From positions 646,228 to 710,227 of the forward strand of contig MU001492.1 of NCBI GenBank assembly GCA_010093485.1: a stretch of DNA of 64,000 bases, given 5' to 3'. Positions 24,630 to 34,781 of this stretch are shown in pieces. The notes under the pieces were generated by a model. It had not been told where the DNA came from. It did no database searches and saw only the letters and a program-made list of their open reading frames with translations. Both the position numbers and the translations under genes were made by a program. This stretch comes from Karstenula rhodostoma CBS 690.94 (taxonomy: Eukaryota > Ascomycota > Dothideomycetes > Pleosporales > Didymosphaeriaceae). How positions within the stretch are numbered: the stretch's first letter is position 1; each line of letters starts with the position of its first letter.

Positions 24630-25583
24630 ACGCCACAGTGGTTCATGGATCGTTTACTGAAGTCGACACGACGGCTTACCGAGTCATTAGCTTGACTCCA
24701 TACGGTCAAGTTATGGGCGCGGACGCGTTCGACCCTGATCACGCGCGAGGGAGATGATGGAGCCTACCACAACGAACGATCAAACTGAATGGCGCGTAAA
24801 GATCCTAAGAGGGCACACGAAAATGATTCCATACGAGGGGCGGAGGCTACGACAAGCAGCAACGATGCCGCATCATGGCGACATGTCAGTGCGCATTATC
24901 AAACGATGGCAACGCCATCTCAGGTGCGAGCCCTAAATGCTGTTCCTATGTCAGCCTTCTGACCATCGAGTAGCATAAGATCCGTCGTGTACACAGCGCC
25001 GTAATCGCTCGAGAACCTGGTGTGGGACAAACGACCCGTTGGGAGACTGGATGCCGCGAAGGGTGGATGAGATGGCCAAGAAGCAGTTAGATAGAAGCAG
25101 CACAATGCTGCAGAGGGCATATTCCACACACAAATTTGAACCTCGAATCAAAATTCGAAGAGCTATTCCTCGTCATTGCCTTTCAACGAGCATGCCAGGC
25201 TGCAATGTTGGTTGAGTTCGTTGCTCGGCAACCACGTGCTATATGGATTCACCTCACCCAAGCACGCCCCACAGCAGCGCGACCATACGTGCTTTGAAAA
25301 TCTTCACGGCCAGCAGTAAACCGCTCTCATAAATTCCCACGATCACCTTAATTCGCGCCGACACCCACATCTACACCCGCCACTGCGTGAACACCGCGTA
25401 TCACTACAGCTCGTTGCCCGCGAACACAGTGCCACCTCACAGCACGACTGAATCTACACCCTCGAAAACGGTACAACAAGAGTATCTCCACCCGCGCTCT
25501 CACACAGACAAACACTCTGCTAGCCACATTCTGATCAATTGACCCCCCGCATATCCACGCCGAGCCTAACACAACCGCACACA
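24630..25583. other. Intergenic region
   Basis: About 950 bp with no supportable gene. The right end is rich in CA/CC dinucleotides, typical of a fungal promoter and leader. Confidence 0.45.
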
Positions 25584-27239
25584 ATGGACGCTTGCTACGG
25601 CAGGAACCTTCACGGCTACAGCTGGGCCGACGATGACGAGGACGAGTTCGACATGATGGCGTTCAGGGCCAACGCCGCGAACTTCGAGTACTACAACAAC
25701 TCTACTTCGGATGAGACTGCGTCAGATGGCGACGACGAGGGCGAAGACGACAGCAGCCCTGCCACCTCTCCTGAAGACAGCGACTACGACGACAGTGAAT
25801 ACGACGAGCACGACATTCCACCGCGCCCGTCCACGCCTGAGCCTACGCTCCTGGCCGGTGCCCGCGACTACGACGAGCACGATATCCCGCCGCGCCCATC
25901 TACACCCGAGCCTTCATTTCGCGGAGAGGACGACGAGGAGCGCGACCTCCCACCGCGCCCATTCACACCCGAGCCCGAACTCCCCGCAGACGCCTCCGAC
26001 TGGCGCATGCCGCCCAGCGACGACGCCGCTGAGCCCCCTCAAGCTCAACCCCATAGTCACAAGAAGCTTCCCGGCGACCCCGCCTTCTATCTACAGACCC
26101 CATTCGGGTACGACATCCCCCCGGGCTTGCCTCCCAACACGCTGTACTACCTAGAGTACAGCGGGCCGTGGAAGCCAGCGTACGAAGAGTTGATGTGGGA
26201 AGGAGCGAGCTCTTACGCTGGGGCATACCGCAATATCAAGGTGCAGCGTGGAGTGGATGGACGCAAGGTGATGCAGCTTTGCGGGTCGCCTCTGCGACAG
26301 GAGATCAAGTATGAGGAGGCTAACGATGCGGAATGCGAGGAGCTGGAGGGGGATATCTGGCAGGATGAGGCTGGGGTGATTGAGAAATGGGAGCTTGAGC
26401 AGGGCGAGGCGAAGGGGATTAAGACATTTGATGTTTATAAGGATGGGGTGGAGGTGGAGGTGGCAAAGGGGGTTCAAGGGGATCTTTTGGATGGTGCTGG
26501 AGAGAAGAGTGATGTGGCTGCGGCCGTTGCTACTTCTTCTCCTGCCAACATGGCTTTCGAAGACGAGTTGGTGGACGAGGCGCAGAAGATGGGGGAGGTC
26601 GATTCGGCTTCCGCACACGACGCCGGCGAGCCTGACTCAATGCATGAAGAACACGAAATGGGGCTCTTCTCCGACAACGAAAGCCTCACGCACTCTACGA
26701 CACCAGAGTCTTCAGTCATTGTGTCGACTGATGACGAAATCGACGTGGTCAAGGATTCGCCATTTGTCCTGCCTCTGGACGAAGATTGCCACCAGGAAAA
26801 TGACAATGTCGAAGAGATGCAAGAAGTGTTCTCAAGCACGTTGCCAAAGATTGCACCCACCAAGATGAAAGAGGAGCAAGAGGACCAGACCAATACTTCC
26901 CCACGCTCTGCGATACTGGGTGTAGGCGATGACCAGCCCCACTACACAGCGGAAAAGAAGATGAATCCACCTCCACACGCATTAGTTTCGGTCACGCCAA
27001 CCACGCACGTCAAAGGGCTTCAGAGCCCCGCCACGAAGGAAACTGCAGCGGTCAAGATCATTCGACCCAGCAATCCACCGGACAGCATACCAACTTCAAC
27101 GCCTCCCCGGCCCAGGAAAGATAAAGAGTTCAGCCGTCGCCTTGAGACCCTCTATCGCATCCATCACGCAAGCAAGAAGCACTGTCGCCGCCTCGGATCA
27201 GGCATACTATATGCCCTGGCGCACCTTCCCATGTCCTGA
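25584..27239 (+). CDS. Acidic, repeat-containing protein of unknown function
   Basis: Single exon, 551 aa. The protein is strongly acidic. The N-terminus has Asp/Glu runs followed by three repeats of the form YDEHDIPPRPSTPEP: residues 73-87 and 96-110 are identical, and 117-131 is a looser copy with DLPPRPFTPEP. A more ordered centre follows (DPAFYLQTPFGYDIPPGLPPNTLYYLEYSGPWKPAYEELMWEG), then a long low-complexity Glu/Asp/Ser tail and a basic end (KDKEFSRRLETLYRIHHASKKHCRRLG). The ATG at 25584 is the first in frame. No domain or localisation signal is recognised. The PRPSTPEP repeats could be Pro-directed phosphorylation sites. Confidence 0.7.
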   Translation: MDACYGRNLHGYSWADDDEDEFDMMAFRANAANFEYYNNSTSDETASDGDDEGEDDSSPATSPEDSDYDDSEYDEHDIPPRPSTPEPTLLAGARDYDEHDIPPRPSTPEPSFRGEDDEERDLPPRPFTPEPELPADASDWRMPPSDDAAEPPQAQPHSHKKLPGDPAFYLQTPFGYDIPPGLPPNTLYYLEYSGPWKPAYEELMWEGASSYAGAYRNIKVQRGVDGRKVMQLCGSPLRQEIKYEEANDAECEELEGDIWQDEAGVIEKWELEQGEAKGIKTFDVYKDGVEVEVAKGVQGDLLDGAGEKSDVAAAVATSSPANMAFEDELVDEAQKMGEVDSASAHDAGEPDSMHEEHEMGLFSDNESLTHSTTPESSVIVSTDDEIDVVKDSPFVLPLDEDCHQENDNVEEMQEVFSSTLPKIAPTKMKEEQEDQTNTSPRSAILGVGDDQPHYTAEKKMNPPPHALVSVTPTTHVKGLQSPATKETAAVKIIRPSNPPDSIPTSTPPRPRKDKEFSRRLETLYRIHHASKKHCRRLGSGILYALAHLPMS

Positions 27240-28700
27240 GACGTAGGCCATCTACGCAGTACAATTCACTCGCCACACAATCAAACCGAAACACTCTCAC
27301 TTCACCTTAGCTTACCTTACAGCATATCCGTCCCTATGCTCCAGTCGGCGCTCAACCCTTCGCTTCTCTCCTCGAAACAACCTTATACTCCCTATCCGGC
27401 TTCAAAATCGTAAACTCCATCGAGCGGGAAAGAATCCGGCTCGGGATACACGCAGCGTTGCGGCCGATGGTGGCGGCGGGGACGCCGACCGCGACGCCCC
27501 CTGGGATTTAGTGGTTGCAGATGACAGCGCCAGCGGGGGTGTGTCGCGTATCCGATGGGAGGGTGGAAGTGAAGGCATTTTATTTCTGCGTGTTCGAGGA
27601 GGCAGATCGTGGTTACCTGCGTGTTTTGATTTCTGGGTTCTTACTGAGGTAGTATGTCATTCAGTTTATAGTTACACTGCTGGTGCTCGCATCTGCGACC
27701 CTGGGTTTTGTTAATAGAGTCTTCTTTTTTTGTCTCGGGTTTTTGATCATTGTGGGCACACATGAGTAATGAGGTTTTTGGCGCGCAGCTCATCAAAATC
27801 TATAGAGATTGACCAAAGCAAGCACTGTCTCCTTCGGCACAGTCATTGTGTATCAATCTCGGTGCGGTAGAACAGTTGCCAGTGTCCGTGCAGCTTAAGG
27901 TTCAGTACTCTGGAACTGCTTAGGATAACTGCCGAGCAAGTAGTACAGTGACAAGTGTGTAGACCAGAGACGCAGTTAGTGTGTAAGCCCCACAGTTTAG
28001 TCCCACCGATTAGGTGTTGTTGAAGAACGGTTAGCTGGGGGGAAATTGCAAGTGACATGCATGCAAGAGGAAGGTGCGTCTCAGTGCTTCTATCCGAGCA
28101 CAAATCTCAATTCCAATAATAATTTTACTTCGATAAGATCTCCTGCAACAGTCGAGAAGATGTCTTGTCTCACGGGAACCTCAGGAAGGATGCGACACCC
28201 CACATTTCCCCGCACACCCCATAGATCGCTTAGTGTGGAATCCTTGTAACTCGAACTGTCCCATGCACTGATCGCACTCCAGTCGATGCAGTTACCCACC
28301 ACCCCCAGTCTCTCCTCTTCGCGGACAGGCCACGGGCACTCGCGGGTGCCTCCCTGTTATCTTGTTCGACTCCAGATCCCAACATGGATCGGGGCTGAAT
28401 GCCTATCCCTTGACCTAAACTACATGAAGGTGCACCACTCGGTGTAAGCAGTAACGCCCCGCATGATAGCCTAAACCCTGACGTGCGCAAACGGTATGCT
28501 TCTAAACACTTATATAGTCATACCCTAGCGGTGAGCTATCCTCCACTCATCACTTCCTCGGGCATAGGCTTCTTCAGCACTTCTTTATTGTACAATACGC
28601 TAGCATCTCCACTTTTACAGCTACGCCCTCAAAGGCTAAAACTCTCAGAGGCTGTACTAAAGTTCCAGCCTTGTCCCAACTCCAGAGTGCTTGCGCTGCC
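27240..28700. other. Intergenic region
   Basis: About 1.46 kb. The start (27340-27530) keeps a GC-rich, exon-like composition, but no frame with start, family or splice logic is found. The rest is AT-richer with no gene; the end is the promoter of the MFS gene. Confidence 0.4.
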
Positions 28701-30679
28701 ATGGAGTCCAACAGAGGTACCAAAGTAGAGGACGAAGCAATTACCAGACTGGAATCAAAGGCTGAACTGAAGCCCGTTCATCAGGAGGAGCTCAATGTTC
28801 CAGCTGGTTATGAAGACCCACACAAGGCTGCTCTGGAAGACAATCCCGAACATGCACAGAAACTGACATGGCCCGTCCTCCTCTCAGCACTCTTCCTCGG
28901 CACGTCCTTCACCGGCCCTATCATGTTTGGGTTCATTTTGGTAACGCCCATCCTTGTGCAGCTGTCGCAAAAACTCGGTGGCGCTGACATCGACTTTTGG
29001 ATTCCTTCTGGATGGGGAGCTGCCGCCGCTGTAGGGTTCTCCGTTGCTGGCAAGATCTCAGACATCTTCGGTCGACGGGTGGTCATCCTGTTCGGCCAGT
29101 TCCTGACTGTCATTGGTGGCATCGTATGTTGTACAAGTAACAAGATGAACCAATTGATTGCCGGAGAGGTTATCCTCGGAGCGAGCATCGGAACTGTATC
29201 TGTTGCGTATGCCGGTACGTCGAAATGTCTCTGACTGTTCACTTCTACTCACCTATAGCTCAGGAATTTCTGAAATCTTGCCGAACAAGTACAGGGGTAT
29301 CGGTCTCGCGTGGACGGAGCTCAATCTCGCATCATGGGCTGTCCCATCCACGCTTCTCGCTAACGCCATGATTTCCGATGCAACCTGGCGCATTATGTTC
29401 TACCTGTGCATTGGTTATGGAGCGTTCAGCTTCATCGGTACACTCTTCGTGTACTTTCCACCTAGCCATCCACGACCAGATCGAAAGACGAAATGGCAGC
29501 AGTTCAAGGACTTGGACTTCGTTGCTGCATTTCTATTCACGGCTGGCCTTGTGGTGTTTCTCTACGGTCTCAACTCTGGCGGCAACACATATGCTTGGGA
29601 TGCCGCTGGGACAGTGGCGCCTCTAGTCCTTGGTCTTCTTACGTTCCTCGGCGCGTTCGTTTACGACGCTTTTGAGCCGGCAGACCCCCTCTTCCCGTGG
29701 TACCTCTTCAAAAATTTCCGTGATTTCTCAGCACTCGTCGTGCTTGTCTTCGTTGCGGGCATGATATTCTTCGCCGCTTCAGCCTTGAACGCGCAAACAA
29801 TTTTATATCTTCACACTTCAGACCCAATCAAGATTGGTATTTATTCGCTCCCCTCGGGGTCAGTAGAAGCGTCGTACTCCACTCCTCAACGCTGTCTGAC
29901 ATAATCCAGTCTCGGTCAGCTCATCGGTGGATGTCTCGTCCCCGCCCTCGTTCACTACATCAAACATGTGCACTACCAGCTTACGTTTGCTGTATTTATG
30001 CAGACGCTCTTCTTCGGCCTCGCGGCACTCATCACACCAACAAACATCAGCTGGCTCATGGCGGTGCAGTTTCTCGCCATGTTTCCGTTTGGTAAGAACC
30101 CCCAGGATACGAGTTCGCTACATCTCAGGCATTGATACCCCAGATCACCCATTCTTTAGGACTTGCACTAACGCTGCACTTGTGTGTGTAGGCTGGATAA
30201 CGCTGAATTGCTATACAACCGCATCTCTCAACGTCCCTCAAAGAGATTTAGGATTGGCTATTGGTTTGATCGGGACCTTCAGGTCTGTCGGCGGCTCCAT
30301 CGGCTCCGTCATCTTCTCGTCGATCTTCGACCAGACAGCAAAGAAGGAGGTTGCAAAGAGGATCGCGGCAACAGCGACCGCTGGTGGAGTATCGTTGTCG
30401 TCCTTGGGCGAGCTGATGGAGGCAGTGACTTTGACGCTTCTGGGCGTTCCAGATCAAGGGGCCAATCTTTCTAATGTGCCTACGGAGGTATTCGAATCTT
30501 GCGTTCGCACGGCACGGTACGCTTACGCATACGCCTTCCGTATTACTTGGTTAGCGTCGATTCCATTTGGGGTAGTCGCGCTCCTTGCTGCTGTCGCTGT
30601 CCGCGATCCTTCGAAGTACTTCACAAATCACGTGGAAGTGCATCTAAAGAAGAAGGGAGGTATCATTCGTAAAGACTGA
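28701..30679 (+). CDS. MFS efflux transporter, TRI12-like family
   Basis: Exons 28701..29214, 29264..29858, 29910..30091, 30192..30679; 592 aa. It is a drug/metabolite:proton antiporter with about 14 helices, plasma membrane. The cytosolic N-terminus (about 60 residues) is followed by KLTWPVLLSALFLGTSFTGPIMFGF, GKISDIFGRRVVILFGQF and SEILPNKYRGIGLAWTELN, a pattern I associate with the fungal TRI12/MFS_1 group. The last loop FGWITLNCYTTASLNVPQRDLGLAIGLIGTFRSVGGSIGSVIF is the conserved block before the last helices. Three introns all fit GT-AG rules; the acceptor at 29263 was chosen because it yields YAGISEILPNKY. No biosynthetic genes for trichothecenes or another metabolite are next to it, so the substrate is unknown; siderophores, toxins or fungicides are possible. 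Confidence 0.85.
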
Positions 30680-31084
30680 TGGAATTGCTTGTTAAGATGC
30701 GCCGATTTAGCGCAGGGATTGTAAAGGCCTTAGGTAACTTGCAGCAAACGGACCAGGATTTATCTCGATCCCGAAGTTGACATTCGCCTCCAGAGATAGT
30801 ATGTTGGGCGTGGTGGGGCCAGAGCCGACGTCGAGCGCTTTCCATGAAGATATTGCATTATGAAACCACCATTCTCAACCATGTCTTCATCAACCGAGTC
30901 CACAGTCATGTTTGTCTCACCTGGGTTCTGAGTCATGCTGTGGAGATACTCAGTTCACCTATGAGGTCATACCTCACGGTCAAGGTTGCCGCAACGTTCG
31001 GCGCATGTAGATATATTTGGGTGTGCACACAGCTCCCACGCGCCGTTCAACACGACAACCCCATATCCTTACCTAACCCTCGAG
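30680..31084. other. Intergenic region
   Basis: 405 bp separating two genes on the same strand; it should hold a 3' UTR and the next promoter. No distinct element is seen. Confidence 0.45.
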
Positions 31085-33886
31085 ATGTTGCACACGTGTC
31101 CCCACTGCGGTATTGAACTCGAGTACAGCGCTCAAGATCCGGTGACGGCTGTTCTCCACGTCGCGGCTTGCGAACAGACTGCACCATCCAGCGAAAATCT
31201 TGTCTCGACGAAGGTCTCAACCACACAAACTGGCGGAGAAATACACGAGTATTACGCACAACGAGCTGCACCACCCAGCGAAAACGCTCTCTCGTCAACA
31301 GTCTCAATCACACAACCCGGCGGAGAGGTACACGAGTATTACGTACAGGATATCAGACCCGACCGAAAAAGTACCACAAGGATGGACACTCGACTATGCC
31401 CTGTGTGTAAAGAGCCGGTGGTCGGCGTTTGCGGACTTCCTTACGGGCAGGAGCGCGTTGCTCACTTCAACTCCTGCTGGGCCGATCTTGCCGCAACCAC
31501 AGAACACAAAGACCCTTCCGCGACTAGTACTACACAGATGCCAGAACCTGCGCTGCCACCGCCGACTCCGAGCATGTTAAAGAGCATACCAGCACTATCC
31601 GCACATGCTAGCATACCCGAGTCTTCATGCTTGACGTGCACCCGCGACCTCTCCACCTGCTCCGACATGGATGCGCTTCAGCACCGCGCTATATGCTTCA
31701 CCGGCCAGTCGGACAAGTGTTGCCCTATCTGTAAGGGTGAGCTATCGGCCTCTGGGGAATACCTTGCTAGCTCCCTATTACACCTACAGCGTTGTCAGCG
31801 GGGCACCCAAGACAGTTACAGCTTCATTGAGTCTGACGATTTCGAGGCGCTCTACATGAGCGTTTGTGGCAGGACCGAGATCACTAATCGGTTCCACAAG
31901 CGCATCGAAGGAGGCTGGCGAAACAGTCCTGCGAGGTTCCAGGGGAGGATCCAGAAGAAGCGGGATCATGCCGATTATCTGTACGACTGTGGGGAGTCGG
32001 CACTGCGGAATTGTGTCAACGTAGATGGAGAAGATATTGAGAGCTGGCGCACAGCGGGAGACGCTGGAAAGACCGCTAAAAGTGTCTTTCCCGTGGTGAA
32101 AGAGGATTTCGATCCTTTCATTATCATGGAACGTGTAAGTTAGCTGCATTGTATCGCATTGCTTTAGTGGTTGATTTTTGATTGCTTTCTTTCACCTGGC
32201 CGTTCACTTTCACGTCGTGATTCCAGAAGGTTTCCACAAAACTAACGTCGTTTGCAGCCTCAAACGCAGTCCCTTTGCCCACCCACTCAACTCCTTAGCA
32301 ACGCCATGTCGACCTCGAACATCTTGAGCGAGACAGCCGTCCGGTCCCTCGCGCCGGCGCAAGACGCACCGAAGACAAAGTCCATTGACGCCACTCCTCT
32401 TCACGCACTGCCCGAAAGCGAGGCGCGATCTGAACCAGAGACGCAATTCGATACGCCGATATACACCGTCTACGCGATACCAATGCCTGCTGCCAATCTC
32501 CCACAGGTACAAAAGTGCGTCTTTTGCCTGGCGGACCCTCAAGGCACCCACAAGCGATTCGACAAAATCGAGAAAGCGAACAGAATCAAATGCGACAAGA
32601 TCAACCATGACGTCTTCACCTGCGGGCGCTGCACCGCCAATTACCATCCCGTCGCCGAAGCAACACCCGCAACTAAAATCCATGCGCTTCCCCGAATCAT
32701 CCTGACTTCGCCTGATTCCAAGCAGTCGAGCGTACTTGAATCTTTCACGCCGAACAAGAAAGCACTGTATCCTGCATCCAAGCGACGCGGCCGTGCCAAG
32801 TGGATCGGATACAAGTGGATGCCCAATGTTTCGGAGTTGAAGACCGAAAAGGCAACGCAGATGGCGAGGGCACGAACTCGCACGCTTCGACGCGAGAGCC
32901 AGATGTACGGAGGCGTACAGCTTCTCGCTATGGGAGTGCTCGCATCGACGCCTGTCGCATTCTTTGCGCCGCCGAGCAAGGTCGCTGCAGATGCCAACAA
33001 CACAACACGCCCGGTAGCTCACACGAACGCATCACCAGCACCGCTGGTGGGAGCTGGATCATCCTCCTCTTCCGCGGGTAATATTTCTGCATACAACATG
33101 GCATGGTCGAGCGCTATCACCTCTCAGGGCCAGCAGATCGTTCCCTCGAATAGGTCATTCGCTGACGTCGTGCGAGACGGCGACCGAATGAAGAAGAAGC
33201 CCAAGACCGATTCGAAGTCTCAGAAACTTGGGCGTAATTCTCCGGTCTTTGGGGACCTCGTCAAAGATTTGACGTCTCGAATGCGATACGGCGGCCGGAA
33301 ACAGAAAGAGTCCCAAGAAGATTCTAAGATTCAGACGACTAGGCTTACATCTCTGTCTGTTGCGGATTTGGAAGATCGTAGGAAGTCTTTAGATGATACA
33401 CTTTCTCGAATGCCTGAGATTTTCAACAAGAGCAAACCTTCTCCAGGGGTTGCTCAAGGTGACGGAAGCACGCATAAGGTGCATACAGACAGCCTGACCT
33501 TTCCTCCGAAAGAGTCCAGCTCACCCGTTACCTCCCCCTCGCCCACCTTTCGCCCAAACTTGAAGATCGCATTCGGAGCCGCAAGTGCTGGCGCAAACCG
33601 AACCATTCCTCCCCTGGAAAAGGCCTCATGCCTCGATCTCGCGAACGGATCGCCCTCTCACCGCCCGTTCCTGTCTCCTTCCGTCTACACTCTCTCATTC
33701 ACCACGCGCTGTGAGCTGCGCGAGGGTGAGGAGCCATCTTCGCCGCTCTCTTTTCCGCCTTCGTCAGCCTGGTCTGCTACATCGTCTACTTCGACAGACT
33801 CCAGCTGCCTGAGCGAAGGTGATGTGGGTGGGGAATGGGATGCGCTGGCTTTGGAGTACGATGACTCGTGTGGGGGCCTGTGCTAA
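31085..33886 (+). CDS. Protein with four tandem C2HC (UBZ-like) zinc fingers
   Basis: Exons 31085..32134 and 32258..33886; 892 aa. Four motifs C-x2-C-x14-18-H-x3-C lie at residues 5-29, 105-131, 182-204 and 213-237, with CP[HIV]C starts in three of them. This resembles UBZ/Rad18-type or BED-like small fingers, but the inner loop is longer than usual. Exon 2 carries another Cys-rich module (C437, C440, C462, C472, C475 with H448 and H467), then a long Ser/Thr/Lys-rich disordered tail. Two 27-residue segments (33-59, 62-88) are duplicates. The 123-nt intron has GTAAGT, ACTAAC and TTTGCAG, so I join the two frames; they could instead be two genes, the second starting at the ATG at 32306. No family is recognised; ubiquitin or nucleic-acid binding is inferred. 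Confidence 0.6.
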
Positions 33887-34781
33887 GATCGATCATGGCG
33901 AGGGAACAGGATATTGGAAGGTTGTCGTACCAAGACTGACAAAGCGGATACGGCTTTGCACACTATTTTGGCTATGGGATTCGAGATCGCTAGTTGTACA
34001 CTTCAATCTCTAGAATCTCATCCAGGACGTTGGTTGTTTTGGTATGGCCGTGGAAGTGTTTGTACACAAGGATGAGGTCGCGTTATGGCATCAACGTTAG
34101 ATCTCTTTCTTCTTTGTTCAATTAGGGAAGTTTGGATACATGTGTAGTCATTGTCCTCATTTCGGTGCGCTTCAATTGATAATGATACTCCAAATGGCTC
34201 CGTAATGGATTTTGTTCCTTTCCAGGGACTCTAATTCAGATATATGCCTTGCTCAGAGCTCCAAGTGGCTCTTTACTTAGTCCTGAAATTACGCAAGTAC
34301 GATTCAGATAACGCTCGCATGAAATCGGGCTTTGTGTGGAAACTCTGTTTTATGAATCTGGTAGAAAGGTCGCATAGGAACAGCAGGTAGTCTTGAGCTG
34401 TTTGAAATCTTTGTGTTTTGGCACCCCACCGAGTTCCTTTACTGTGTTTTGCCGCGACTTCCAGAAGCTCGCGAAATATCATATTTAACAGCAGGTAGTC
34501 TAGGTGGATCAGGAGTAGTTTACAAGTCATGATCTGGCGAAGGATTCAGTCTCACCGGCCACGAGAAGAAGGGCAAACAATGCGAGGCGACGTTTCACAA
34601 CTAGCCGATGCAAGTCGAGTTGATGAGGCTGTGAAAAAATATACAGCCGCTTATAGGGTACGAAAGGAGCACACAGACACATGCAACGATGCACTGCTTC
34701 GCTCCATGATACAAGGGCTAAACTTCCCATCTGACCCATATAACATCACTCCTCTGACCAGGATCTCATAGCACGGTAGCG
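33887..34781. other. Intergenic region with a dispersed-repeat copy
   Basis: AT-rich, with no gene. It contains repeat B copy 2 with its flanking direct repeats. Confidence 0.45.
34379..34501. repeat. Dispersed repeat B, copy 2, with 15-bp direct repeats
   Basis: The 83-bp match to 14637-14719 occupies 34393-34475. The insert is bracketed by perfect direct repeats AACAGCAGGTAGTCT at 34379-34393 and 34487-34501, like a target-site duplication around a segment of about 93 bp. No inverted terminal repeats are seen. Confidence 0.75.

Noticed and set aside
24700..24760. tRNA-like GTTCGACCC sequence
   Set aside because: No matching A box or cloverleaf pairing could be built around it.
32210..33022. 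270-codon antisense frame opposite the finger protein
   Set aside because: Covers the true exon and intron of the plus-strand gene and has no recognisable domain.
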